A DNA stretch of 64,000 nucleotides from Nectonema munidae (taxonomy: Eukaryota; Nematomorpha; Nectonematoida; Nectonematidae), in contig JAUIRK010000993.1 of assembly GCA_030549495.1 (NCBI GenBank), forward strand, positions 434,001 to 498,000, written 5' to 3'. Positions 49,070-61,120 of this stretch are shown here, piece by piece. The translations under genes were made by a program, and so were the position numbers. The first letter of the stretch is position 1. Each line of letters opens with the position of its first letter. Below the pieces are notes generated by a model. It was not told where the DNA came from. It was given only the letters and a program-made list of their open reading frames with translations, and did not search any database.

Positions 49070-49460
49070 TAATATAGCCGAATGCAATTATGGTGCATAT
49101 ATAGTTTCTCTTCTTATTTTGCAAATTCTGATTTCGAAATTTTCATCGAGGAAAAAATGATCAGTGAACGCTCTTGTCCAAATTTTCACTAATGAATTGA
49201 TTATTAAGGTTTCCCAAAGTCTAAGTGAAAGTAACTAATTAAACTAGTAAAAAAATAGTTACACACACTAACTGAATTAGTAAAGATTTTTATTACTATA
49301 CAGTTCATCTTTACTATTCTTAATCTAGTAAATCAGACATTTGGGTTGATTAGGTCATAATTTTTAATCTTATGAAAAATCCGGATTTCCCAATTTAGTC
49401 TTATGCGCCTGTATTTCATGTTCGAATGATAATAGTTCTTTCTTTTGTTGTAGCTTTGGC
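49070..49460. other. No gene seen
   Basis: AT-rich spacer between the hAT element and a LINE 3' end. Nothing recognisable. Confidence 0.5.
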
Positions 49461-49906
49461 TTAGTTATAACATAACATAACATATAACATAAGTTTAAGC
49501 AATTTAAAGAGGCTAGCAGCCTATGAGAATTGCATCAAATATAGCGTATTTTTCAACGAACGGCAAATCTTTTGTCTTTCCAAAATTCATCGAGTTTTTT
49601 TTCAAATTCTTTCACAGTAATTGAGTTAACAACTTCATTAGGTAAGCCATTCCAGTGATTGCATGCTCTTTGGATTAAATATCTGCTTCTATACTTACTT
49701 TGAAAGGATTCAGGTGCAAACTTCAGCAAGTGTGATCTGGAAATTCTCTTCGAATATTCAGGCAAAACTTTCTCCTCAATCTTCATATTTCCTTTTACGA
49801 TATTAAATATTGATATCATTTCATTTCTCAGGCTTCGATAATATAAAGAAGGCATGTCAATCTTTTGAAGTCTTTCAATATAACATAAATTTTGCATTCC
49901 TTTCAA
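49460..49906 (-). mobile_element. 3' end of a second, different LINE
   Basis: A 117-codon minus-strand frame (49906-49553) reads YIERLQKIDMPSLYYRSLRN, then MISIFNIVKG, then RSHLLKFAP, then RACNHWNGLPNEVVNSITV then FEKKLDEFWK. This is the conserved end of reverse transcriptase proteins of CR1/Jockey-type LINEs (the W-N-LP-VV pattern). Downstream on that strand is a TTATG-type microsatellite tail (49467-49492). All upstream parts are missing, as in typical 5' truncation. Confidence 0.82.
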
Positions 49907-50188
49907 GTTATGTAGTCATATCACGAGGTTGACAAACCCTTTCAGCACCATGGGGTTTGGAAAATAGTTTTTTACTTCTTAATACTGTTTTAGTTTTTTG
50001 AAACAACTGAAAAAAGTTTTTATAAACAATTTTTATTTATAAAAAGTTTCATGGACAAAAAAAATTTTGACACATATGTCACAATAGTAAATTAAGGAAA
50101 ATTTTTCAAAAACCTTTTTGTCTATATATCTTTATAGTTTATATATTATGTAATAATCTAAAATTTTATTTAAAAAGTATACAGACTG

Positions 50189-51235
50189 TTATAAATGAAA
50201 ATTTTTAAAGCAATTTCTTTTTTTAGTGAAACACAAATAAACTTCCTCTGTTTTTTGGCTGTTTGATGATGTGGTGCCCAGATGTATTTGGCTGTAAATT
50301 TGAAGAAAGCCGTTTAAAAGAAGCAACTTTAGAAGCTCTTCTGTCTTGAAGAATAAATTATTTATTAAAGATTTAGGAATAATTGAAGTAAACTCCAGCA
50401 ATCTTACTACATTTGAATCTTTTATTATCAAACTAGAATATAACACATGTGAATTGCTTATACAAATTGAAAGTAAGTAAAAAAAATCCTGGAGTAATAT
50501 TTTTTTGAAAATCTTTTATCACAAGAATAATAAGAAAGTCTTTGGTCCATTAAATCTACACCACCCATATGTTTATTGTATTTTAAAACAATTTCAGAAG
50601 AAATGATTGAAACTTTTTTAGCCGAACCTTTCATTTTTCTTTGGATAGTTTCCAAATTTTTGCCATCTAAAAAATAAGAAATCCAAAAAAACGCTACGAT
50701 TATATCCTTCAATTTTACACAAGAAAGACCAGAAGAATAAAAAGCTTGGTGTTCCCCTCTTTTCATTTCTTTATGAGGTTTGAAATTTGGCAAATTTTTA
50801 CGATTTGAATGTATAGTACCACATACGAAAACATTCTTTGATAATAGACTGTCTGACAACTCTACAGAACTAAAAAAGTTTTCGTAAAATACCCTACAGC
50901 CTTTATTTTTAATATTATAAGTCAACTTTTTCGCCCAATTTGCTCCCATGTTTTCTTTTCTATCTTCGCATTTTCCAGTATAGAGATCAAACTGATACAA
51001 ATATCAATCTTCAGATGCACACCAGCAAAACAATTTAAAATCCCATTTGACTTGTTTATTCTTTAAGTATTGTTTGCATTGATTCTGACCTTTAAATTTT
51101 ATCATATGCTCGTCTACAGCTTGATAAAGAGATGGAAAACGAGAACTTTGAAAGCTTTCATTGAGAATTTAAAATATCGGGCGTATTTTGTAGGCTTTAT
51201 CATAATTTGCATCTGATCTCGAAATATTGCCCGAA
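50189..51235 (-). pseudogene. piggyBac transposase relic 2
   Basis: On the minus strand it starts with DKAYKIRPIF (after a stop) and AVDEHMIKFKGQNQCKQYLK (first catalytic Asp), then KWDFKLFCWCASED. A 180-codon frame (51000-50458) follows with YQFDLYTGKCEDRKENMG, CRVFYENFFSSVELSDSL (second catalytic region), FVCGTIHSNRKNLP, MKRGEHQAFYSSG and KYNKHMGGVDLMDQRLSYYS (third catalytic Asp in GGVD). The next frame (50446-50189) carries a weak C-terminal part without a clear cysteine domain. It resembles the PGBD4 type. It is a different family from the relic at 46.6 kb and is broken by stops. Confidence 0.9.
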
Positions 51236-51401
51236 AATAGAGTAAAAAATAATTTGACCGAAATGACAATTACGAAAAATCTTTGTCGAAAAGTCCTAAG
51301 AGCATTTTAGTATAGCTTTTTCAAATTAAAAAGTCTAATGGCCTATTTCTTAATTATTATTAAAGGGAAGCTTTAAGTAAAAAAATATTATAAATTCAAT
51401 A

Positions 51402-51478
51402 CTTGATTTTAAACCTATACGACTACTGGAAAGTCCGTTGGTTAAAGTATGTCCGGGCTTATCAGCGGGAATATACAG
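51402..51478 (+). CDS. Candidate penultimate exon of an unidentified gene
   Basis: The frame reads LDFKPIRLLESPLVKVCPG then LSAGIYR and reaches a donor, ATACAG/GTAGAT, two bases into a codon. The first base of the candidate exon at 51655 completes an Arg codon, so the phases match. The 5' limit is unsure: an in-frame TAA lies at 51378 and no good acceptor with a pyrimidine tract is seen between. This weakens the call. Confidence 0.3.
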
Positions 51479-51654
51479 GTAGATCAATCATTCGCAATAT
51501 TTGTTTTAGAAAATTGATAGGGTCGTTATGTGGTGCGGGTAAAGAAGAATTGTTGATATCAATTTTATGCTTTCACTTTCCTTTTTATTAGATTTTGTAT
51601 TCTTCTTGTATGATATCAAAGCAAAATAATATACATTCATATTGAATATTTCAG

Positions 51655-51913
51655 ACAATGCACTTCGGGTAATCAACGCGATAATCTATTTACTGAAATG
51701 CGAGTTTTAAAATTAAATGAAGGACAAGAAATTGGAAGTTTTACTTTTGGAAATCTTCTACATCTCTTCAATCTCTCCATTGTTTGCTACAATCGCTATA
51801 AAATACCCCAACATTCTTCCTTGAAGTGTGTCTTAAGCGAAAAAACTTTAGTGTTGCGGGAATTAGATCTGCGCCTAGAATATATCCTTTACAAGAAGAG
51901 ACCTATACTTTGA
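51655..51913 (+). CDS. Candidate 3'-terminal exon, possibly Slo-type potassium channel C terminus
   Basis: The acceptor AATATTTCAG precedes 51655, and 86 codons run to TGA. Two AATAAA signals follow (52063-52068 and 52077-52082). The product contains SGNQRDNLFTEMRVLKL, SFTFGNLLHLF and LKCVLSEKTL followed by LRELDLRLEYILYKKRP. The order and spacing of NRD-, (T)YG-LF-, RYVIT- and L--D--YVL--like segments resembles the last part of the RCK2 domain of calcium-activated (Slo) channels. That is remembered pattern similarity, not an alignment. None of the highly conserved upstream channel exons is visible in the 33-51 kb region, so it may be an unrelated gene or a fragment. The codon use is less AT-rich than its surroundings. 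Confidence 0.4.
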
Positions 51914-52062
51914 CCTTTGCTTTTCCATATTCAGAATTTTAAAGAAAATTATGTCATTTTAACAAACACTCAACGTTTTTTTCTTTTCTTCTTTCGAATT
52001 TTAAGTGATGAGTTATATTATATATTTGTCAATATAAAAAAAATACTCTATTAAGCAAATTG

Positions 52063-52082
52063 AATAAAGAACCAATAATAAA
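52063..52082 (+). promoter_or_regulatory. Two polyadenylation signals after the candidate terminal exon
   Basis: AATAAA at 52063-52068 and again at 52077-52082, 150-170 bases after the stop codon at 51913. No LINE or DNA transposon explains them here. Confidence 0.45.
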
Positions 52083-55000
52083 GATCAAGATTAACGCGAG
52101 CAGTTTGGCAATTGTCTGGCTTCAAAGATTTTTAGGAGAAAATGATCAGCCATGGAAGGGTTATAAACATCCTATCAAGGCGATCTTTGAAAAATAACAC
52201 GGATACGCGTTGGTTTGGTCCTGAGAATATTGCTCTGTGACCTTTCATGTCATTAACTTAGACTTTAAAGCTATAAAATTGATATTAAATTTTACTTGTT
52301 ACTGGATTAATCATCTATAAAAAAAGAAGGGGAAGAAGAAAGAGATTTATTTATCAATGAATGAAAATAATTTTTATAAAAGCAAAACATCTAAGCATAT
52401 GAATTTAATAGTAACCCTCATGAAGTTTTATGTTTCCTATTATCTCTGAAATATAATAACTCAAAAACGGCAAATGCTTATTTATTTTTGTAAAATTTTT
52501 TTTAACTTCCTTGAATTCAAAGATGAAAAGAGAAGGAAAGAGTTTAATAAAAAGAATTATTATTGCGCATAATGAAGGACTCATTAACTAAGATATTCAG
52601 TATCATATAGGTAAATGTATATTTTTCATTGAACCCCAGCCAAAATGATGGAAAAGCCTTTAATTAAACGTAGCTAAAGAGTAATATAATTTAAAAAAAA
52701 ATTATTCCCCAAATATTTTCAAAAAATTAACCAATTATAATGCTTCAGCATTCTCTTCATTCAAAACGCATAATCCTTTTAACTATACGCTTTTATTCAA
52801 TTATAACAATATATCATTCTTAAGTGGCACTACTAAACTTGTCCAGCTTACAACAAGAGCACCTAGCTTCAATCCCTGCATTTGTGGTTTACTGTAAACT
52901 CGCACCAACCAACTCGCCCTTTTGTAATACCAACTCAAACTAACTAAAGAATTAACCGATTAACTAATCAACTAACTAGTTAATGACCAATTAATTTAAA
53001 ATACTTAGAGCGAATTGGTAAAAGTCATTTGGTGCGCGTTGACCAGACACCGTTGAATTATATTTCCTATAATATTCTTACTTTTATATGAAGAAATGTT
53101 GAATAACTTATAGAAAGTAGTAGTGAGTTAACTCGGCTCCTGGACATATAGCCGAATGAATTTAGGTCAGCGGAAATTTGGTAAAAGGTCTTTGACCTAA
53201 CGGATATGTGGGCCAAAAGGTATTAAAGGTATCTACTAAGTTGCTCGCATTCTTTAAATACTTAAGAACATTCATTTTACTTTTTTAAATGTAGCTCAAT
53301 ATTTTTTTATCGTTTGCAGTGCGTTCAAAGAAAATGCCAACAATCTTCAAAAAGCTGTGTTTATTTTATTTCAATGTACATGTTTTTAAGAAACTTTCTT
53401 AGCAACCCTCAGGCCTGATATCGATCTGTTGTAAAATTTTTGGCATTGTAAAGATCTGGAAATCGAGACAATTAATACAACACTTTCATTTCTCCTTTTC
53501 CCAAGAAATAAGACTCATTTTGAGTTAAATAAAAAATATTAAATAATATAAAAATAATGATAAGCAACTACTTAAGCAACGTGAGGCCTGAAAAGGCCTT
53601 CCACCCCTAGGAACCTGATGCATGACTAGTTGATTTAGTTAGAGAGACTCGTCTAATTGATTTATAGGTCAAATACATGGGAGAATTAAATTAAAATTTT
53701 AAATAACCTATGAACATAAACAAATTAAAGAACCTAAGCTTTTCAAAAAATATTAATGAAATTGACTTAAAGACCAAACACATATTCCTTTATCAAGTTA
53801 AAAGATCACATGGTTGAAATGTCCTTTGTTTAAAATTTCGATTTGAGTGCACGCCGGAGATGTTTTAGACTTCTATAGAACATTAGTATACAAACTGGAC
53901 CATTATCTCAATCTAACTTAGGAGATGTGTTGAATGTCTGACATGCTGGAAAGTGTGGTAATTAGAAAAGAATACTTTTTGATATAGAAAGACTACAAAT
54001 GCTGTATATTCCTTGAACTTTTGTTTGATACTCTACATATTTAGTTTGTTTGATTAACCGCAAGAATTATATTTCACCAAATTGTGTATTCTACTAGCAT
54101 ATATCTGCAATCTCAAAGTAATTGTGCATTTCTCAAGATTATCTACTCATCAAGTGTAAATTTCATTGACGTTTCGTGAAGTTAATCTCGTTTCCTTGCA
54201 GAAAATGTGATATCCCTAAAAAAGTTGACCTTGAAGTATTGAAACGAACGCAGAATGTAGGTCACAAATTTTTTAGGAAATTTTATATCAAAAAATCTTT
54301 ACTTCCATGCATTGAGGGTTGGATTTTGGTCAAAGTCGTTGCTATGAGAGATACGAAAATTGTCATATCTTATAATTATAACTTAATGCAACACAAAAAT
54401 AGTTTTAATCGTATCGACACTTAAAAATTCAGAACTGATGCTTCATTTTGTCGTTTTGCGATTCTATTCTGACTTTTTGAAAGTCTATTTTGTTTTTCTA
54501 AAATATAAAACATAATTGCAAAAAGAAGAAATAGAATTGAAAAAAGTCAAAATTTAATTATAAAAAGAAAAAATAAGAGTAAATATCTATATTTGTTTGT
54601 AGATATATCGATGAAATCAACTTTTGTTACAATAAAGAACTTTATTGTATTGCATCGATCAAATAATCCACTAGTCAAATGTCTTTTGAACCTGGCAATA
54701 ATTAACTGTATTTGCAAATTAATTAGATCACTATTCTTCTGGTTAAGGCTGCTAACTTATCGATTACTTGATTCTTAAATCACAATTACAAAATTAAGCC
54801 ATTATAATGTTGAATTTTTTTGGATTTAATAATCCAATTAGAAGGCCACTTCTACATAATTTCACAAATCAAATTCAATATTTTTCTAGGGAAATTATGA
54901 AGGCTAAATCTTTTACATTAGCTAACAAATACACACACGAATCAATTCATTTTATATTTCAGTTATTAATTATAAAATTCCAAACTTATTTTAAAAAATT

Positions 55001-55967
55001 GCTTTTAATTATAGTAACTTTTTCTTAGTTAATCTTTTCCAACGAAAGTCGGTTTATTGTTAGAAAATGTTTGCCTGTTCAGAAAAGTGACCTAAAGTTC
55101 AATTTCTAATTTTTAAAAATTCTTCCAAGGCAAAGTTAATTTGTTCTACTAAATGGCCTTCGGCCTAACGTCCTTGTATCTCGAGTTCAGCTATTGAACA
55201 TAGACGATTCGACCACTCCTCTATTTCTGTATAGTCTAAATATAAAACTAATTTTTCTCGCAATTAATCAAAAATACCTAAATTCTATATATTCCATAAT
55301 TTAAACAAAAAACGTATATCATATAAGATTATTTATATATCTCTTTTCCATAGAAAAAAGTATATTAAAATCTAAAGGAAAATACTTATATGCACAAAAG
55401 AAATGTGATAGTATAATAATAATTACGGAGCCATTAAAAAAATATATTTCTTCCAAAAAAAATGGCGTTACAATTTATTTTTACTATAATATATCATTAA
55501 AAGTAAAAAGGCAATATAAATATTATACAATTTTAATAGCGTAATAATAATAATTAGTAAAATAACGCCAGTGTTGTTCAATTTTCGCCGTTTCCATCAC
55601 TCAGTGGAGGTTGTAGTTGTGCTATGTAAACCACTGTCTCCAATACGCTCAAAAAGATTTATATACTCAATTTTGAGATTTATAACTCATATTTCTGGCT
55701 CCAGCCAGAAGAATGATATATATCATATGTCCTTCATCAATTTACGCTTGTCTTGTTATAGTGTCTTTTTTATTGAAAGTTTTTTAAACTTATAAAATGT
55801 TGTTGAGAAGTAAATTTTTTATTCAAAAAATTTAAAAAAAAAATTTTTTTGAATAAAGACATTTCTTTTCAATTTACTTTTTATACTTTCCACGCCTTTT
55901 TCGATGACTCCGCGTCACTTCATTTATATTTTTAAATTTAGTTTTTGTTTTATTTTTATTTATTATT
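52083..55967. other. No gene supported (AT-rich)
   Basis: Scattered short frames only. The frame at 54176-54424 has a fair splice acceptor (TTTCCTTGCAG at 54192-54202) and a GT at about 54259, and would give KCDIPKKVDLEVLKRTQN, but I do not recognise it. A SINE-like B-box phrase (AGCTTCAATCCCTGC) near 52868 is not enough for a call. CAGTGTTGTTCAATTTTCGC at 55569 could be a hAT end. Confidence 0.5.
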
Positions 55968-56172
55968 CAGTTTTTTTTTCGTAATTATAACATTTTATGT
56001 AGTTATTTTATCTTACCAATTTCAATTTTTATTATATAATTTTCATCAATTATAAATTTTTTATATCTTACAAAAATTAACTAAATTAATTAAAATTATA
56101 TAATAATAAAAATGTAATTATTAAGATCTAATTCATATCAGATAAAAAGTCATAATTGCGAAAAAAAAACTG
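55968..56172. repeat. Inverted-repeat MITE, 205 bp
   Basis: The left end CAGTTTTTTTTTCGTAATTA and the right end TAATTGCGAAAAAAAAACTG are inverted copies. The middle is AT-rich. CAG/CTG termini suggest a hAT-type MITE, but no 8-bp duplication is clear, and the flanks (TATTATT and AATAATT) extend the inverted pairing. Confidence 0.6.
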
Positions 56173-56400
56173 AATAATTTACATTGTAAAAAACAATAAA
56201 AATAAGAAGACGCGCTTAAAGTTAAAAAAGACGCATCATATTCCTTGAGTAATAAGCCTTACGAGTAATCTTGTAGAAAGGATAGAGAAAGTTCATTTCA
56301 CAAAAAATCTCCAAGCTGCTAAAATTATAAATCACTTTTATAAAAGCTTTTTATGTTTGGCTCCGTCTTGGACACAGCAAGACGAATATCGTTCCCAAAA

Positions 56401-57786
56401 TCAAGACGGTTTCTGAACTTCGTTCGCCAGGTCAGAAAATCCACATTCGCAAAGGTATGTTGAGGCGAATTGAATGAGCATTACAGATGCTTTTTTGCTG
56501 ATTAGAGGGTACGCATCCTCAACAGACAACCAGAAGCTGGAGAGGTCTTCTTTGTTACTGAAGGCCAGCTTCATTGCTTTTGAAACTTTCAACTCTGCCA
56601 GCTTCTCAGCTTCGTCTTCAGTAGGTTCAATTTCGGTGTTGAATGAGTCTCTGTGCAATGGGGCATCCAATGATACATCGTCGAAATAAGATTTGAACTC
56701 AGTGGATAGAATGTTGAGATCTCCAGTGATGCAATATTTGATGCCGATGGGAAGCTCAATCCTCAGTGCCTGGAGATGCTCTTCCAAGAAAGGAAACGAG
56801 GTTGTGGACCCGGCTTCAACTCGTGCCTGCCGGCCTCTCATTCGAGCAGACAGTCCGGCAAGCTTGTCTTGAACGTCACTGACTGTCACATCACGACCTT
56901 TCAAAGACTGGTTCATTTCGTTGAGTTGGCCGAATATATCAGCCAGGTAGGCGAGCATCATGACAAACTCTTCATTGTCGAAGTGGACATAGAGGTTGTT
57001 TTCGTTCCCTCGCAGGAAGATTTGCGCTTCCACCCGTAGTTCATACAGCCAAGAGAGGCATTTTCCCCTTGATAGCCAAAGAACTTTGGTGTAGAGCAGA
57101 AGTCCCACATGTTGCGCTCCCATTTCGTTGGCCAAAAGTTGGAAGAGCCGAAGATTTTTGGCCTTCGCACGAATGAAGTTGATCACATTGACCACTATAT
57201 TCATGACTTCCAACAAACGTGGTAGTAGAGTTTTTGAATCAAGAGCATATCGGTGTAGTGAACAGTGGGAAGACGTCGCGACTAGCCTGGAGTGGGCTTT
57301 GCTTGATTTCAGAGCAAACTTGACGGCACACATCAGCTGCCATCTCATCAATTCGTCTGCGGATCGTGTCATTAGAAAGCGAAACTTGCTGAATCTTCTT
57401 TTTTGCCTCTAGTCCGATCATCAGTTCTATCATATTCACTGTGCATCTTGATCAGTTCCTCAGCAATAGTGTGCGGCTTCTTGCACTTCACAATTCGGTA
57501 TGCCACTTTGTAGCTGGATTGAAGATCAGGTTTTTCTTGTGACCGGCATCCAAATTTGGGAAGTGTCGCTTCACGATCGTATCGTGCTCGTTTCGCAAAC
57601 AGAGCATCAACATTATCGTCCATCATTCGGGGATGCTTTTTGTCGCGATGGTTTGGAAAGACGTAGTGATGCATTTGACATCACCATTGAGCAGTGCAGA
57701 CATTGCGCGCAGTCCATGCCATCTCGAATGACATTTGTAAATTCAAACTTGACATAGCTGTCATTCCATTTTCGAACCTTTGACAT
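56401..57786 (-). pseudogene. hAT transposase relic of the ZBED5-like type
   Basis: The minus-strand start MSKVRKWNDSYVKFEFT leads into a BED-type zinc finger (CAQCLHCSMVMSNASLRLSKPS), then a shift to MMDDNVDALFAKRARYDREA, KVAYRIVKCKKPHTIAEELI (conserved YxVA-KPHTIAE region) and DEMAADVCRQVCSEIKQSP. The central part with the first catalytic residues is deleted. The long last frame (57372-56401) then has HCSLHRYALDSKTLLPRL, KVLWLSRGKCLSWLYELR (the LR-LSRG motif), LAYLADIFGQLNEMNQSL, and ends FASTYLCECGFSDLANEV, the start of the dimerisation motif. The GC content is higher than the surroundings, suggesting a younger arrival. It cannot be active. Confidence 0.9.
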
Positions 57787-59085
57787 CTGGGAAACAACAT
57801 TGCAAAGACGAATTACACAGGGACAAAGACATACTGGACATAACCACAAAGCTAAAACTACCTAGAATCTTAGATAAGCCACTTACAAGGTGCAAAGAGC
57901 CGAAAGGCAAATGCAGACAGCAGAATAATCGAGAATAGGAGACAACCACACACATCAATACAAGAAGGCGGTCCAGACAAAATCTTACGTTTTTTCAAAC
58001 ATTGGATTCCTATAAACGCTCAGTGGGCCGTTTTCTGTTTTAAAATTATGGGTAAACTCTGCTGCCTTTCTTAACACATATCATACTAAATATGAAATAT
58101 AATATTTAATTTTTTTTAAAATATACTAAACATATATTTTTGAAAATCAAAAAAAAGTTTTGTTTATAATTTTTTTTTCTAGAAAAAAAGCTTCAGAATT
58201 TCAAATTTGCTTTCCAATGTTTGTAAGATTAAGGTTTTCTTTGTCAGCACTATCTTTATCTGTTATTTTATCGTTGTCAGGTAGAGTTATATATATACAA
58301 GCACGATTGAAATGTCTACTGCTCTACTCTTTATCTCCAGATTAAATCAATATCTCAGATTGCCAGATTAAATATCATCAAATATATTTTGAAAAGAAGA
58401 CATGAGTATTTACTAATCTAAAAAAAAGCAAACTAATAAAAAACTTAATAAAAAATAAAAAAATATTTTAATTGTTTTAAAAAACAAAAAAAGTCGTTAT
58501 ATTATTAAAGAAAAAGTAAGAATTTTCATGTTTAAAAAAAATTTACTTTAATTTTTCATGTATGCATTTGTTACCAAGCAGTAAATAAATACTGCTTTAT
58601 TTTTTTGTTAATTTTTTTTCTTGGATGTATAAACTTAAAAAATTTTTTTAATTATATTTTAAATATTTGAATTTTTTCTATTTTGTGTGTAATTTTTAAT
58701 AAGAATTACTTAATTTCAGTTTTTCGGCGTGCGTTTAAGGCCCTCTAATCGAAGGCCTGTGATCCCCTAACTAAAGGACCGGCTCCCGCTTGAGAAACGC
58801 TGACGTAGGCCATCATTGGTTCTAGAGCGATTTTGAGTCTTTCTTGATTTTGCTTTGATGAAGAAAGAAATCTAGGAACAGACTTATCTATGCCATAGTT
58901 GGGTATTTTTTTACATCATGTATTTTGAGAATCCTTATGTTCTAAACCAAAATTTTATTCAAAATAATTTAGTTTTTAAATATTGACTAAAAATATTTTT
59001 TATAATTACAATTAAAAAATGAAAAAGCCAATTTTTGTCAATACATTTTTTATCAAATTTATTTTACTGACAAGATAAATTTTTC
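57787..59085. other. No gene seen; possible hAT end near 58780
   Basis: Mostly AT-rich. GGCTCCCGCTTGAGAAACGCTG at about 58781-58802 resembles a hAT end (TTCTCAA-type) read inward, and could be one border of the ZBED-like element, but a matching opposite border and duplication were not found. Confidence 0.4.
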
Positions 59086-59463
59086 TTAGCCCGTTCCTCC
59101 TGCATTTTTTAAATCAGAATCGACCCCGCATCTGAGGAGGAAGAAACAATTTATACACACAGGCTCTACGCCGATCTTGTGTAAAATTACAGAGAACCTA
59201 CACGAAACAAAGATTTCTGCAGAAAACTCACCTTTTACCGCGCTTTTAAACATCTCTTCAAACCAGTACCCTCTAATAAAGTGGGCGAATCCAGAGGGGC
59301 ATAGAAAGTAGAATGCCCCATGTAAAATTTCTGAAAAATGTACGAAAATAGAAAAAACGACAGAAAAATCATGTGAAATTAGAGAGAAAAACAGGAACAC
59401 TGCTCTCCTATCTCCCCATCCACCAACATAAATTAGTAAATCCTGCCTTGCTCCAAAATGCAA
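59086..59463 (-). CDS. Unrecognised 125-codon open frame in a GC-richer island
   Basis: The frame is open for 125 codons with hydrophobic stretches (AVFLFFSLISHDFSVVFSIF and ILHGAFYFLCPSGFAHFI). It stands out because GC content rises to about 40 percent. I do not recognise the product. On the plus strand, a pyrimidine tract and AG at about 59113-59116 precede a short frame (IDPASEEEETIYTHRLYADL), so this island might instead be an exon on the other strand. Either reading is weak. Confidence 0.2.
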   Translation of the reverse strand: MHFGARQDLLIYVGGWGDRRAVFLFFSLISHDFSVVFSIFVHFSEILHGAFYFLCPSGFAHFIRGYWFEEMFKSAVKGEFSAEIFVSCRFSVILHKIGVEPVCINCFFLLRCGVDSDLKNAGGTG

Positions 59464-59547
59464 CGCAATATCAAGCAGTCGACTAAAAATCTTTCCAGTA
59501 TAAAGACATTCAATACCCTCACTTTCAAAGTATAAAATATTCGTGAC

Positions 59548-61120
59548 CAGACATTTTGCCTACGAAAATTTAACCTACGAACATTTTGCCAAACAGACAT
59601 TTTGCCTACGGACTTGCCTAACGGACATTTTGCTTACGGACATTTTACCTAACGGTCATTTTGCCTACGGACATTTTGTCTAACGGACATTTTGTCTAAC
59701 GGACATTTTGCCTAACGGACATTTTGCCTACGGACATTTTGCCTAACAGACATTTTGCCTAACGGAAATTTTGCCTTCCGACATTTTGCCTAAAGGACAT
59801 TTTGCCTAACGGACATTTTGCCTAACGGACATTTTGCCAAACAGACATTTTGCCTACGCACTTGCCTAACGGACATTTTGCCTAGGGATATTTTGCCTAA
59901 CGGACATTTTGCCTACGAACAATTTGACTAACGGACATTTTGCCCACGAACATTTTGCCTAATGAATATTTTGCCTAATGAACATTTTGCCTACGGACAT
60001 TTTGCCTACGGATATTTTGCCGACGGACATTTTGCCTAACGGACATTTTGCCAAACAGACATTTTGCCTAACGGACAATTTGCCTAACGGACATTTTGCC
60101 TAACGGAAATTTTGCCTAACGGACATTTTGCCTACGGACATTTTGCCTAACGGACATTTTGCCTAACGGACATTTTGCCAAACAGACATTTTGCCTACGG
60201 ACTTGCCTAACGGACATTTTGCCTACGGATATTTTGCCTAACGGACATTTTGCCTACGAACAATTTGCCTAACGGACATTTTCCCAAACAGACATTTTGC
60301 CTAACGAATATTTTGCCTAATGAACATTTGCCTACGGACATTTTGCCTACGGATATTTTGCCTACGGACATTTTGCCTAACGGACATTTTGCCAAACAGA
60401 CATTTTGCCTAACGGACAATTTGCCTAACGGACATTTTGCCTACGGACATTTTGCCTAACGGACATTTTGCCAAACAGACATTTTGCCTACGGACTTGCG
60501 TAACGGACATTTTGCCTACGGATATTTTGCCTAACGGACATTTTGCCTACGGATATTTTGCCTAACGGACATTTTGCCTATGAACAATTTGCCTAACGGA
60601 CATTTTGCCCACGAACATTTTGCCTAACGAATATTTTGCCTAATGAACATTTTGCCTACGGACATTTTGCCTAACGGATATTTTGCCAAACAGACATTTT
60701 GCCTACGGACTTGTCTAACTGACATTTTGCCTACGGATATTTTGCCTAACGGACATTTTGCCTACGAACAATTTGCCCAACGGACATTTTGCCTACGGAT
60801 ATTTTGCCTAACGGACATTTTGCCCACGAACATTTTGCCTAACGAATATTTTGCCTAATGAACATTTTGCCTACGGACATTTTGCCTAACGGACATTTTG
60901 CCAACGAACTTGCCTAACGGACATTATGCCTACTGACTTGCCTAACGGACATTTTGCCTACGGACTTGCCTAACGGACATTTTGCCTACGGACTTGCCTA
61001 ATGGACATTTTGCCTACAGATATTTTGCCTAACGGACATTTTGCCTACGAACAATTTGCCTACGGGCATTTTGTCTAAAGGACATTTTGCTTATGGACAT
61101 TTTGTCTATATGCATTTTGT
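59548..61120 (+). repeat. Degenerate minisatellite, unit ACATTTTGCCTA(A)CGG (16-17 bp)
   Basis: About 1.57 kb of tandem units built on GGACATTTTGCCTAACGG and GGACATTTTGCCTACGG, roughly 95 by length. Variants (GGACTTGCC, GAACAATTTGCC, AATGAACATTTTGCC, AAACAGACATTTTGCC) recur in the same order every 215-335 bp, a higher-order pattern. The frames translated from it (for example 60207-60419 minus and 60250-60459 plus) are by-products of the repeat. Confidence 0.95.

Noticed and set aside
52850-52920. A fifth SINE copy
   Set aside because: Only a B-box-like phrase is present; the body and A-box do not match the other copies.
54176-54424. An 82-codon frame with a good splice acceptor inside
   Set aside because: No recognisable protein, unclear donor, and no neighbouring exon in phase.
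59116-59180. A nicotinic-receptor-like exon on the plus strand
   Set aside because: Only a short acidic peptide with HRLYADL looks suggestive; the expected conserved continuation is absent and the frame hits a stop.
60207-60858. Frames with MSVGK/ILPTD repeats
   Set aside because: They are translations of the 16-17-bp minisatellite and are not conserved in frame.
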